A DNA stretch of 30,361 nucleotides from Bacteroidota bacterium (GCA_020048595.1 JAIFMH010000064.1:1-30361), one strand, 5' to 3'; shown: positions 1-8,470, numbered from the stretch's first letter. Notes: generated from the letters alone by a model not told the origin. Numbers and translations: made by a program.

Positions 1-2
1 TA

Positions 3-134
3 CTCGCCAGGATTGGCATCAGCCGATATGCACTTACTGCACAATACAGGATGAGTGATATTTTTAAATCTTCATATGCAATGCCTGAACTTCCACGGCT
101 TATTGTTGGATTAGAAATCGGGCTATTCAAATAG
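3..134 (+). CDS. C-terminal end of an outer-membrane beta-barrel-like protein (partial)
   Basis: An open frame enters from the left edge and stops at TAG 132-134, giving 43 residues. The tail reads as alternating polar/hydrophobic strands (SRYALTAQYRMSDIF, then LIVGLEIGLFK). This pattern and the near-terminal aromatic residue are typical of the last strands of an outer-membrane beta-barrel. The N-terminus lies outside the window, so the family cannot be named. A terminator follows 16 nt after the stop, which supports this being a real gene end. The call rests on pattern only. Confidence 0.5.
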   Translation, partial: LARIGISRYALTAQYRMSDIFKSSYAMPELPRLIVGLEIGLFK

Positions 135-150
135 AAATTAGCAAAACTAA

Positions 151-185
151 AAAAAGAAGCTGCCTTTTGGAGACAGCTTCTTTTT
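151..185. terminator. Bidirectional rho-independent terminator
   Basis: A 12-bp stem pairs AAAAAGAAGCTG (151-162) with CAGCTTCTTTTT (174-185) around an 11-nt loop. There is a T-run on the plus side and an A-run on the left that becomes a U-run on the minus strand. It sits between two convergent genes, ending at 134 (+) and 215 (-), and can serve both. Confidence 0.85.
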
Positions 186-214
186 TAGTAAGAGGATGTA
201 TTGCTTTTGAAATT

Positions 215-2476
215 TTATTCAAATAATACCTTTTGATTTAAAGCGGCATTCTTTGTTGTTAATTTAATAAAATACAACCCTTTATAAGAATTGGGAAAGG
301 AATAATTCAGGATATTTTCGCCATTGTTAAGTTTAACAGACTTTTCAAACACGATTTTACCCGTTACATCAATAAGTTGTAATGTTCCCTTATCTGCCGA
401 AGGAATGAAACAGGATATTTTTACCTTTCCATTTTGAGCAGGATTAGGATAAACAAGCAAGCGTTTGTTGCCGGGAGCTTCGTTCATTCTAATGCTTGTT
501 AACACTCCATTGCTGGCAGTAAAAAGGGTAACAAAATTCTGATAGTAAATATTGGCGAGGGTCGCGTCATGAATCACAAGAGTGTTCTCATCATTATCAT
601 TATCGGCGGCAGCACTCCAGTTATGTGAGCCTGTCCAAACCATTGGATCCGATTCAGAAGCGCTCTGATCTACTACCATATATTTATTATGCATGATTCC
701 TGAATTCCCATAAAAAACATAGTTAGTCGTTCCCAGGGCGTCAAGAAGGGTTGTATTAACGGTACTTCCGTTACCGCCAGAGGCATCTGTGAGCATATTT
801 ACAATACTCCCGGCTGATTTACTTGCGGCAATAGCAACAGCTATTTCATCACGTGTAAGTAACATGGTTGCAATATTCAGATCGCTGTTGGTGGTGTTGA
901 TATGTTGAACGATTTGTGCGTTTACCCCATCAGTTGGGCTGAAATACGATTCTACTCTTTTTCCGTTAATAACGTATTCGTGTGGAGTGTTGTTCTTCTT
1001 GGCGGATCCGAATTTGGAATTTGAGGCATTTGGTGCGGATGTGTTTGATCCCCACATTTCTTCAAATTCAATCTTGTAGCCGCGTGCAAGGCTCTGATCC
1101 TGCACTATAATTACATTATTGGCATCCAGGTTTATCTGCTCATCTGTTAAATTTGTCGAACCGGTCCATACCCATGGGTCATTCGGATCTGCTGACTCAG
1201 TATCAAACAGGAGAAACTTGTTATGCATTAAGCCTTTACGTGCAGGAAAGTTAGATGTAACATAATTGTCTGGTCCTATCAGTACATTTACAGCAGTACC
1301 TGCCAGTTCGTCAACTCCATAATTAGCTGTTGTTCCGCAGCCTATTACACGAACCGTTACTCCCCGGTTAGCCGCAGCTATTAAAGCAGTGCTGATATTG
1401 CTTAATCCAGAGTTGTTGAGATTATAGATCACCATATCAATCGTATATTTAGCCTGATTTATATAATTTATTAAGGTATCATCAATACTCTTGTTCAGGT
1501 ATATGGCATCCACTCCTGTGGAATAAGAATGGTCAACCGGCGTATTAAAATAAGCCTTTATATCTCCGCTCGAGTTGGAAATAGTTGCAAAGGGCATGAT
1601 CGCTGAAAATGCCGTGTCGCTTCCATTTACTGAAAATGCCTGCACCCAGGTTATCGCACCTGCATCAATTCCTGAGAGTGCAATGCTGTGGCTTGTGGTT
1701 CCTCCTATACCACTCACCAGGTTTGTTTTCACGGTTGACGCTGATATCCCGTAATACATCTCCGTAGTTCCGGTAATGTTCGTTGTCCAGTCAAAATCAA
1801 GTTCAGATTTTGTAAGATTGGAATTGTTCAAAGGACTTGTGAGATATATGGCACTGATCTTTTGAATATCGGCTATGGTACGTGGCAGCAACTGGTACCC
1901 TCCGCTGCCGGTAAAGGTATATTGTGACATTATAGCTGTCAGGTTTATCAGGCCATGGGGAATGGGTTGCCCGATGATATCAGCCTGGCCGTTTTTAACA
2001 AATATGTTAACGGCTCCAGCTTTAGTAGTAATAGAATATGTTTTATTGCCTACAAATACTTCGCCGGCATTAGTGAAAGCTGCACTGTCTATTTCAACCA
2101 GTCTGCCCTCATACGTTTCACCAACCTGGGCTGGTGTTAAAACAATTGGTTCCGGTACCGGATATCCTGTTGAATCAATTACAACACTGTTCAAAGGATC
2201 GAGTTCGAGCAAGCCGTTATAATTTTTAAGTTTTCCGGTAACTGTTATCGAATCGCCTTTGTGTGCTTTGGTAACCAATGCTCCATACGCAGGAATTCCG
2301 GCAGTATTATCCTGGAAATAACGTATAGGGCCAAATTCAGCCCCATGGGTAACAATTCCTTTAACAGTTACAACAGTTCCCACGGGCAAAGCACGTGCTT
2401 CTTGAATTGTATTTTGAGCATTGGTGATGGCAGCAATTCCTAGAAAGACAAGGGCAAGAATAATTGATTTGTTCAT
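215..2476 (-). CDS. Secreted phospholipase D-like protein with T9SS sorting domain
   Basis: 753 aa, probably exported and then attached to or released from the cell surface through T9SS. Residues 1-20 form a signal peptide ending ...ITNAQ. Residues 22-205 resemble the OB-fold modules found at the N-terminus of Bacteroidota surface nucleases. Residues about 300-475 and 505-655 are two phospholipase D half-domains. The first has H418-x-K420-x4-D425 with downstream GSTN (439-442). The second has H596-x-K598-x4-D603 with GSHN (616-619). Two complete HKD motifs imply an active phosphodiesterase: PLD-superfamily enzymes cut phospholipids or nucleic acids through a phosphohistidine intermediate. Residues 672-753 are a T9SS type A sorting domain (VYPNPAQNGKV near 675). 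Transcribed alone. The OB-like module favours a nuclease over a lipase, but this is inference. Confidence 0.88.
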   Translation of the reverse strand: MNKSIILALVFLGIAAITNAQNTIQEARALPVGTVVTVKGIVTHGAEFGPIRYFQDNTAGIPAYGALVTKAHKGDSITVTGKLKNYNGLLELDPLNSVVIDSTGYPVPEPIVLTPAQVGETYEGRLVEIDSAAFTNAGEVFVGNKTYSITTKAGAVNIFVKNGQADIIGQPIPHGLINLTAIMSQYTFTGSGGYQLLPRTIADIQKISAIYLTSPLNNSNLTKSELDFDWTTNITGTTEMYYGISASTVKTNLVSGIGGTTSHSIALSGIDAGAITWVQAFSVNGSDTAFSAIMPFATISNSSGDIKAYFNTPVDHSYSTGVDAIYLNKSIDDTLINYINQAKYTIDMVIYNLNNSGLSNISTALIAAANRGVTVRVIGCGTTANYGVDELAGTAVNVLIGPDNYVTSNFPARKGLMHNKFLLFDTESADPNDPWVWTGSTNLTDEQINLDANNVIIVQDQSLARGYKIEFEEMWGSNTSAPNASNSKFGSAKKNNTPHEYVINGKRVESYFSPTDGVNAQIVQHINTTNSDLNIATMLLTRDEIAVAIAASKSAGSIVNMLTDASGGNGSTVNTTLLDALGTTNYVFYGNSGIMHNKYMVVDQSASESDPMVWTGSHNWSAAADNDNDENTLVIHDATLANIYYQNFVTLFTASNGVLTSIRMNEAPGNKRLLVYPNPAQNGKVKISCFIPSADKGTLQLIDVTGKIVFEKSVKLNNGENILNYSFPNSYKGLYFIKLTTKNAALNQKVLFE

Positions 2477-2867
2477 GTAATTAATTTTTAAAAGTCATGT
2501 AATTTTTTAGATACTCTGTAAGGTTAGGTTTTCTGATGCTTTGATTTGAATCTCACCATCGTTTAAAAAGGAGATAATTTATCAGAAAAAATTGGGGGTA
2601 CAAACGTACAAGTTATTTTTAAGTAATTAATCAATTAGATTGCAAATTCACTATAAAAAAGACATTACATTAGCGTTAAAATCATATAGCACAGATAATC
2701 AAGCCTGTAAATAGTAATTGGGAATTTATTTTACTTCATGATATTTATAAACGAGTTTAAACTGCTTATTAATAACCAAATTGATATCGCAGGAATCATA
2801 ACTGCTCTTAAAAATATAATTCGTTTGGTATTTTTATTTAATTTCGTCAAATAAAAAAATATGATCC
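2477..2867. other. Intergenic region between divergent genes
   Basis: 391 nt between the divergent PLD-like and glycosyltransferase genes. It is very AT-rich. It holds the likely -7 box of the minus-strand gene (2601-2608) and a weak TTCGTTTG match at 2820-2827 before the plus-strand gene. I see no convincing gene or RNA. Confidence 0.5.
2601..2608 (-). promoter_or_regulatory. Bacteroidota -7 promoter box for the PLD-like gene
   Basis: The minus strand reads TACGTTTG, an exact match to the Bacteroidota -7 consensus TAnnTTTG. A TTG (plus-strand CAA 2632-2634) lies 23 nt upstream as a possible -33 element. The implied 5' UTR is about 120 nt. Confidence 0.5.
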
Positions 2868-3596
2868 GTGTCTGATAGCCTGATAATAATTCCCACATAT
2901 AACGAGAGGGAAAACGTCGCGAAAATGATTCGCAAGGTTTTCTCACTAACAAAGGATTTTCATCTGCTTATTGTGGAGGATAATTCACCTGATGGAACCG
3001 GGGCCATTGTTAAAAGTCTGATGCCGGAATATGAAGGTAAGTTGTTTATAATGGAGCGCAAAGGCAAACTCGGATTAGGAACCGCTTACATTGATGGTTT
3101 CAAGTGGGCGTTGGCTAATGGATATGATTATATATTTGAGATGGACTGCGATTTCTCGCACAATCCTGATGATCTTATACGCCTTTATAGCGCCTGTGCA
3201 GTTAACGGGGCCGATATGGCAATCGGTTCGCGATATATCAAAGGTGTAAACGTAGTTAATTGGCCTATGGGTAGAGTATTGATGTCGTATGGAGCTTCCA
3301 TGTATGTTCGTTTTATTCTGGGGATGCCTGTTGCAGATACAACCGCCGGTTTTAAATGCTATACTGCAAAAGTATTACGAACTATTAACCTCGACTTAGT
3401 AAAGTTTATGGGTTATGCGTTTCAGATTGAGATGAAGTATACTGCCTGGAAACTGGGATTTAAGATTATTGAAGTACCGATAATTTTTACCGACCGTACG
3501 GAAGGAACATCCAAAATGAGTTCCGGAATATTTAAAGAAGCCTTCCTGGGTGTATTAAGCCTGCGATTCAAAAAGATAAAACCCTTGATCGGTTAA
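2868..3596 (+). CDS. Polyprenol-phosphate mannosyltransferase-like glycosyltransferase (GT2)
   Basis: 242 aa, cytoplasmic face of the inner membrane. Family members transfer a hexose, usually mannose from GDP-mannose, to a polyprenyl phosphate carrier. Diagnostic blocks are IIPTYNERENV (7-17), VEDNSPDGTG (36-45), the metal-binding MDCDFSHNPDD (92-102, D93/D95), GSRYIKG (120-126), DTTAGFKCY (157-165) and GYAFQIEMKYTAWKLGFKI (182-200). The length fits the DPM1-like family without the C-terminal membrane anchor. The start is GTG at 2868: the frame closes at TGA 2862-2864 just upstream, and the next Met lies inside the conserved fold. In Bacteroidia this gene often sits directly before dihydroorotase (recalled, not checked), which here lies 10 kb downstream. 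Confidence 0.85.
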   Translation: MSDSLIIIPTYNERENVAKMIRKVFSLTKDFHLLIVEDNSPDGTGAIVKSLMPEYEGKLFIMERKGKLGLGTAYIDGFKWALANGYDYIFEMDCDFSHNPDDLIRLYSACAVNGADMAIGSRYIKGVNVVNWPMGRVLMSYGASMYVRFILGMPVADTTAGFKCYTAKVLRTINLDLVKFMGYAFQIEMKYTAWKLGFKIIEVPIIFTDRTEGTSKMSSGIFKEAFLGVLSLRFKKIKPLIG

Positions 3597-3817
3597 TTGA
3601 CATACAGTAATTAATCCATTAAGTTTAAGATTATATAGGAATGCATCTGAAGATCCCCAATTACCTTTTGTATTAATTAAATAGCCATGATTGAATAAAT
3701 CACATACAGAGATGATATTATTTTTAATCATGGCGTGTTCCATCTGAGCCGTAAAAAATAAATATTAACAGATGAAAATTTTTTACGTAAAACCAAATAT
3801 TAACAGTAGCAATTAAC

Positions 3818-3825
3818 TACTTTTA
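3818..3825 (+). promoter_or_regulatory. Probable -7 promoter box for the multidomain surface protein
   Basis: TACTTTTA fits TAnnTTTG with one mismatch and lies 37 nt before the ATG at 3863. The same nine bases, TACTTTTAC, occur at the matching place before the dihydroorotase gene (13822). No clear -33 TTG is seen. Confidence 0.4.
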
Positions 3826-3862
3826 CAGGCTAAACAAATCTTTAATCCTAAACCATGTTATC

Positions 3863-6448
3863 ATGAAAAAAACTTTACTTTTTAAATTATTGGCATTCAG
3901 CCTCTTTGCACTTTTTAGTGTGGGAATGGTTAATGCGCAAAACCTCGTCGTTAATGGCGATATGGAAAGTTGGACAGATGCCTCCACTATAAATGGATGG
4001 ACCCTTGCTGAAAATATCACTCAAGAAGCCACAATTGTTCATGGGGGAACTTATTCTGCAAAACATATTGGAGGAACAAAAAAACTTAGCCAAACCGTAA
4101 CTGTAATTCCAGGAAAAACATATGATATTTCAGTTTGGTTTTATGTGGAATCTGGCGATGGAACAGATGGCAGAATTTGGGCCTATTGGCAGGATAATGC
4201 TAATGTAAACCTAACCGACAATGCAGATGAATTAAGAGGGCCAAATGGTCTTTATTTTACTTCAGCTGCTTCCTGGCAAAATTATACTGCAACTGTAACA
4301 GCTCCTGCGACTGCCACAAAATTGCTTTTTGAATTTAGAACATATTCCACAGCAACTGTTTACTGGGATGACATGTCAGTAACTGAAGCTTCGTCTTCAT
4401 CAGTAGCCACTGACCTTTTCATTTCGGAATATGTTGAAGGTTCAACTGGAAACGACAGAGCTATTGAAATTTTTAATGGTACCGGTGCAGATGTTGATTT
4501 AAGTGCTTATTCAGTTAAGCAATCCTATAGCGGTGAAGGCTGGGGAATAAGAGGTGGTGTTCCTATGATTGAATATGTCCTTCCCCTTTCAGGTACACTT
4601 GCTAATGGGGATGTTTTTGTTATTTTTAATGCTGAAACTACTAATCCAGCAATTTTAGCAGTTGGAGATTTAGGCCTTACTTATAATTCAGGACTAGCCG
4701 GATGCAGAAATGCATCGTTCACTGGTAATGATCCAATGGGATTATTTAAAAATGATGTCCTGATTGATGCAGTTGGCATAGAACTTTCCACGACAGGACC
4801 ATGGGCTGTTGCTGGTGTAACTGGTGCCACACAAGATCACACTTTAGTGAGAAAAAACACTATCACTGGAGGAACAACTGATTGGGCAGTATCTGCAGGT
4901 ACCAATGCTGAGGATTCTCAATGGATAGTTTATCCAGCTCAATATATGGATGATCTTGGGATTCATACTTTTGGCGTGGTAGCAGATGTTACAGCACCTG
5001 TTCTTACTTCATCACCCAAAGATGGCGATACTGAAGTTGCAATTAATGCTCCTATAGTTTTAACCTTTGACGAAGCTATCCGGAATATCGACGATTCCGA
5101 AATTACTGATGCCAATGTTGCTGCATTGCTCACAATGAAAGAAACCGATGCCAGCGGTGCTGATGTTCCATTTACCGCTACTATTGATGCCGCTAAAAGA
5201 GTAATTACTGTTTTACCAGCAGCCGAATTGGCTATTGGCCAGGTTTATTATGGTGCTATTGCCCCGGTTGAAGATGCTTCAGATAATGCTACTACAGAAA
5301 TGAGCATGACTTTTACTACAATCACAAAATATATTGTTACATTTAATGTGGATATGTCGTTGGTTAAAGGCTTCGATCCGGCTACAGATACCCTGTATAT
5401 TGCAGGTACCGTTAATGGCTGGACAGAACCTGGTAAGGATTTAGCTTATAAATTGACCGATGCTGATGGAAATATGACTTACACCATAGATCTGGCTTTA
5501 GACATCCCTGTTGGCGAGATAGCATATAAGTTCTTTATAAATGCAGGATGGAATACATGGGGAGAATGGGTAGGAGATCCTAACCGTACCGCAACCATTA
5601 CCGGAAATACAACCCTTAATGCTATTTTCGGAAACCAGGGAGGCCCTGTTTTCGTGAATGTACCTTATGCTCAGGATTTTGAATACTCAACGGCAAACTC
5701 TGCGATGTCGCTTGCCGGATGGACCAATGCAAATGTTGAAGCAGGTGGAACAGCTCTTTGGTTATCTAAAACATTCGACTTAAAGAAGTATGGCCAGGTA
5801 ACTTCATTTGGTTCTACATCAACGGGCGCTGATCAGATCTGGTTGATCACTCCCGGAATTCTGATGTCCGATTCATTAATTACAGATTTATCTTTTGATG
5901 TTAATGTAGGTTACTATACACATGATGGATTGACTGTAAAAATCTCAACAGACTATGATCAAACTGTTGAAGGAATTACTACAGCTACATGGACCGATGT
6001 AACAAGAGAATTTGTTATTCCTTCGGTACCTGCAAGCGGTTACGGTACCTTTACGAATGCAGGACATCTGGATGTTTCAGCATATACCGGCACAATGTAT
6101 GTTGCATTTGTTTACGACGGGGATAAAACAGCCTCTCAAACAACTACTTATCAACTCGATAATGTAGCAGTGAATGTGCTTGGATACGTAGGCTTAAATA
6201 AAATGTCAAAAAGCGAAGTAACCATTTATCCTAACCCCAGCAACGGCAGATTGCAGATCACTAACCCTACAAATGAAGCACAAGAGATTGCTGTATTCAA
6301 TTCACTTGGCAAACAGGTAAAATCTGCAGTTTCGGCTAAGGGTATTATTTCATTGGATATTTCTTCACAATCAAAAGGATTTTACTTAATAAGGTTAACA
6401 AATAAAGCTAACAAATCAGTTCAATACAAAAAGATCGTATTGAAATAG
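3863..6448 (+). CDS. Multidomain secreted surface protein with T9SS sorting domain
   Basis: 861 aa. Signal peptide 1-25 (...GMVNAQ). Domains in order: 27-175, jelly-roll of carbohydrate-binding type (NLVVNGDMESW start, WDDMSV end); 182-370, lamin-tail-like domain (DLFISEYVEGS, AIEIFNGTGADVDLSAY); 375-487, Ig-like SbsA/Big_5 module (TAPVLTSSPKDGDTEV); 490-592, starch-binding/CBM20-like sandwich (LYIAGTVNGW, DPNRTATI); 600-772, choice-of-anchor J / cleaved-adhesin domain (WLITPGI, TTYQLDNVAV); 780-861, T9SS type A sorting domain (VTIYPNPSNGRLQI). No catalytic domain is recognised, so it is probably a binding or scaffold protein on the cell surface. The lamin-tail module often accompanies extracellular nucleases. 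Single transcription unit with its own terminator. Domain edges are estimated by eye. Confidence 0.85.
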   Translation: MKKTLLFKLLAFSLFALFSVGMVNAQNLVVNGDMESWTDASTINGWTLAENITQEATIVHGGTYSAKHIGGTKKLSQTVTVIPGKTYDISVWFYVESGDGTDGRIWAYWQDNANVNLTDNADELRGPNGLYFTSAASWQNYTATVTAPATATKLLFEFRTYSTATVYWDDMSVTEASSSSVATDLFISEYVEGSTGNDRAIEIFNGTGADVDLSAYSVKQSYSGEGWGIRGGVPMIEYVLPLSGTLANGDVFVIFNAETTNPAILAVGDLGLTYNSGLAGCRNASFTGNDPMGLFKNDVLIDAVGIELSTTGPWAVAGVTGATQDHTLVRKNTITGGTTDWAVSAGTNAEDSQWIVYPAQYMDDLGIHTFGVVADVTAPVLTSSPKDGDTEVAINAPIVLTFDEAIRNIDDSEITDANVAALLTMKETDASGADVPFTATIDAAKRVITVLPAAELAIGQVYYGAIAPVEDASDNATTEMSMTFTTITKYIVTFNVDMSLVKGFDPATDTLYIAGTVNGWTEPGKDLAYKLTDADGNMTYTIDLALDIPVGEIAYKFFINAGWNTWGEWVGDPNRTATITGNTTLNAIFGNQGGPVFVNVPYAQDFEYSTANSAMSLAGWTNANVEAGGTALWLSKTFDLKKYGQVTSFGSTSTGADQIWLITPGILMSDSLITDLSFDVNVGYYTHDGLTVKISTDYDQTVEGITTATWTDVTREFVIPSVPASGYGTFTNAGHLDVSAYTGTMYVAFVYDGDKTASQTTTYQLDNVAVNVLGYVGLNKMSKSEVTIYPNPSNGRLQITNPTNEAQEIAVFNSLGKQVKSAVSAKGIISLDISSQSKGFYLIRLTNKANKSVQYKKIVLK

Positions 6449-6475
6449 TCTGGTTGCTATAACTTAATAGTATTG

Positions 6476-6513
6476 AAAAAAGGCATGATCTTATTTAAGA
6501 TTATGCCTTTTTT
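6476..6513 (+). terminator. Rho-independent terminator of the surface-protein gene
   Basis: Long stem: AAAAAAGGCAT plus GATCTT pairs with AAGATT plus ATGCCTTTTTT around an ATTT loop, with a G-T wobble in the inner arm. It lies 28 nt after the stop at 6448 and ends in a T-run. Confidence 0.85.
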
Positions 6514-6894
6514 CTTTATAATAGGGCTTGCTGAAAAACAAAAATCGAATGTCTCTGGGTTTTCCCGGAGGGAATCAACACCAATAGCTAAATGATTGTG
6601 GAATACGGGATTGTCCGTAGAGCATTAATATTCATTGTATTATGTTGATTTATAATTCTTTTCAAAGAAGCAGGCAAAAACTGCCCGCTTCCTTTTGAAA
6701 AGAGTTTTTGGGTTTCCAATTCAAAAATACAATAAAAACATCCTTCTATCAACGAACAAATATTTTTGTCGCATATCCTTGTTTAATTTTTATTTATGAA
6801 AGCAGTAGCCTGACGGAAACGAATATCTTTTCAGAAATCGCAAGGGGATCATAACTGCTATTCAAATTGAAGGGTGTTTAAATTGTATGATTGT
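6514..6894. other. Intergenic region and right end of the IS110 element
   Basis: About 380 nt with no gene on either strand. The part from about 6808 is assigned to the non-coding end of the insertion sequence downstream of the transposase. The rest (6514-6807) shows no clear feature beyond AT-rich sequence. Confidence 0.45.
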
Positions 6895-7974
6895 CTAAAC
6901 TGATTTAATTTCATATGTTGTATTATTTTTAAGTACATACCTTATCCTATTCAAGAGCTTTTTAGCTATTCGTATTATAGCTTTATTCGGCTCCATTCTT
7001 TTGCTTAAATTGCTGTATGCTAAAGCCATTGATGAATCATTCCTAATGGCAACCCAGGCACTTTCAATAAGCACTTCTCTTAAAGGTTTATTACTGCGAT
7101 GAGTAATGCCTCTTGTTCTGTCTTTATCGCCCGTAGAATTTGTTGATGGGACTAATCCTATGAATGAGCACAAGTGATCAAGATCTTTAAATCTATAAAT
7201 CTCTTCAATCTCAGTTAACAAGGTTACTGCCACAATAAATCCAATTCCTGGAATACTTTTCAAGTCTGCAATTGCTTTAGCATATTGAGCATCTTCCTTT
7301 ACTATCCTTTTAATATCTTTGGTTATGTTTAAAAGTGTTGTTCGCAAATGAATTACTATTTCTAATGTTTTTATCAATACTATATGCCCATAATCTGTTG
7401 TTAGTTTTACAGTTTTCAGCCAATTTGTAAAATTATGGGACCAATATTTTGAAGCACCTGATAGTTCCAGTGGAATTGAAATACCATTGCGGTACAAAAA
7501 TGATTTTACTCTGGCCTTATTGCGGCTGATCTCTTTTACCAACGTCTTTCTATATCTCACTAAACTTCTTAGCTCCTCCATTTCTGCTTTTGGAATGTAG
7601 ATTGCCTGCAGCTGTCCATTTCTGAGTGAATTTGCTATTTTTCTACTATCACGTTTATCTTCTTTTTGTTTCCTTTCTTTATCCGTTGTAGGAATATCGG
7701 CTGGGTTAACTACAATGTTATTAATGCCGTTTTGCTCTAAACTCCGGTGGGTACTGAAGCCAGTAAACCCAGCTTCATAGGCGGAAAAATACTCCCCGCC
7801 AGGAAAATGTTTTTCTAAATAGCGCCTTAATAATAAAGCGCTTGGATCAAGTGAAAAGGTCTTGAAAGGTGTTTCTTCCAACATTATAGTGGCCTTCCAG
7901 TTTGTTAGATGAACATCAAGTCCGATAAATATTTTGTGTCCACCATAATCTAAATTACTAACTTTACTTTCCAT
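6895..7974 (-). CDS. IS110-family transposase (DEDD recombinase)
   Basis: 359 aa. The N-terminal half is a RuvC-like DEDD domain: D20 in IFIGLDVHLTNWK, E67 in AYEAGFTGF, and D106/D109 in KEDKRDSRKIA. The C-terminal half is the Transposase_20 (IS116/IS110/IS902) domain: LKSIPGIGFIVAVTLLTEI (238-256), FIGLVPSTNSTG (271-282) and THRSNKPLREVLIESAW (291-307). It lies between residues of a coiled linker (about 125-235). The frame is intact and all acidic residues are present, so the element may still be active. The enzyme catalyses RNA-guided, cut-and-paste-like recombination via a circular intermediate in studied relatives. The ATG at 7974 abuts the base of a strong hairpin, so translation may be controlled by structure. 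Confidence 0.93.
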   Translation of the reverse strand: MESKVSNLDYGGHKIFIGLDVHLTNWKATIMLEETPFKTFSLDPSALLLRRYLEKHFPGGEYFSAYEAGFTGFSTHRSLEQNGINNIVVNPADIPTTDKERKQKEDKRDSRKIANSLRNGQLQAIYIPKAEMEELRSLVRYRKTLVKEISRNKARVKSFLYRNGISIPLELSGASKYWSHNFTNWLKTVKLTTDYGHIVLIKTLEIVIHLRTTLLNITKDIKRIVKEDAQYAKAIADLKSIPGIGFIVAVTLLTEIEEIYRFKDLDHLCSFIGLVPSTNSTGDKDRTRGITHRSNKPLREVLIESAWVAIRNDSSMALAYSNLSKRMEPNKAIIRIAKKLLNRIRYVLKNNTTYEIKSV

Positions 7975-8038
7975 AAGCTTCTGTTTATTAGTTATACGGT
8001 TCTCTCAAAAACTAAATTAACTAATTATGCAGAAGCTT
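7975..8038 (-). ncRNA. Structured leader of IS110 (candidate bridge RNA part or translational control hairpin)
   Basis: AAGCTTCTG (7975-7983) pairs with CAGAAGCTT (8030-8038). Inside it, ATTAGTTA (7987-7994) pairs with TAACTAAT (8018-8025), leaving a 23-nt terminal loop. The base of the stem touches the transposase ATG (7972-7974) directly. IS110 elements are known to encode a bridge RNA in this position, so the structure may belong to it. It could instead only sequester the start codon. The pairing is visible; the role is inferred. Confidence 0.5.
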
Positions 8039-8053
8039 TGATTTATTATTTTG

Positions 8054-8061
8054 CAAACATA
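8054..8061 (-). promoter_or_regulatory. -7 promoter box inside the IS110 end
   Basis: The minus strand reads TATGTTTG, an exact TAnnTTTG match. Transcription would start near 8047, just before the leader hairpin. No -33 TTG is seen in the flanking DNA. This fits the IS110 habit of completing a promoter only when the element ends join in a circle, but that is inference. Confidence 0.45.
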
Positions 8062-8110
8062 AGGCCTGACGGGGAATCGGGATTGGAGGTGTATTTGTTT
8101 TTATTGATAT

Positions 8111-8130
8111 TTTTCCCCTGTCGGGGAAAA
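8111..8130. repeat. Perfect hairpin TTTTCCCC-TGTC-GGGGAAAA
   Basis: Eight perfectly paired bases around a 4-nt loop, followed by no T-run beyond the stem itself. It lies 40 nt beyond the proposed IS110 end and upstream of no gene. It could be a terminator core, a protein site or a repetitive palindrome. Confidence 0.5.
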
Positions 8131-8290
8131 TCAAATCGATAATGTGCATGGATTATAAAAGGAATTGTAAGTTATCCTTGCATTGGCTATTGTGTGAACA
8201 GCAGACAAAGCATAGATAAACAGCTATTTAGCTATTTCCCAGCAGACCCTAATTTAGTAATTACGGTCATCATAATAAGAATCATATACA

Positions 8291-8310
8291 TATCAATCAA
8301 GTGATTGATA
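8291..8310. promoter_or_regulatory. Perfect 9-bp inverted repeat, operator-like
   Basis: TATCAATCA and TGATTGATA are separated by AG. The size and symmetry are those of a site for a dimeric DNA-binding protein. No gene starts nearby, so any regulatory role is unassigned. Confidence 0.3.
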
Positions 8311-8470
8311 GTTTCATTCTGAGATTTGGTACAAGCTTTTTTCAGTAAAACAAACATAACTTAGCGTACATCTCTTGTAAGAAAAAGCAAATAAAAACCA
8401 GGTCTCTAACCCCCGATTCTGAAGTCTCCCCTCACGAAGATCCGGAGGTGGCTAAGGATAATATTTTTTA

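Larger units (their letters stand above)
6808..8072 (-). mobile_element. IS110-family insertion sequence (ends tentative)
   Basis: The element is defined by an intact IS110-type transposase (6895-7974) with non-coding flanks. The 9-mer GCCTGACGG occurs as a direct repeat at 6808-6816 and 8064-8072. If these copies mark the ends, the element is about 1.26 kb, which fits the family. IS110 elements lack long terminal inverted repeats and carry a non-coding region upstream of the gene (bridge RNA in studied members). Here the upstream end is about 90 nt and dominated by a hairpin. The ends are a proposal from the repeat alone. Confidence 0.55.

Noticed and set aside
2731..2952. 73-residue minus-strand frame over the glycosyltransferase start
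   Set aside because: It overlaps the conserved N-terminus of the glycosyltransferase and has no recognisable features.
2788..6860. 12-mer ATCATAACTGCT shared by two intergenic regions (near 2797 and 6849)
   Set aside because: A 12-mer match of this kind is expected by chance many times in 30 kb, and the flanks do not match.
8421..8470. Short protein-like stretch (PDSEVSPHEDPEVAKDNIF) before repeat copy A
   Set aside because: No start codon in frame and too short; chance reading of a GC-richer patch.
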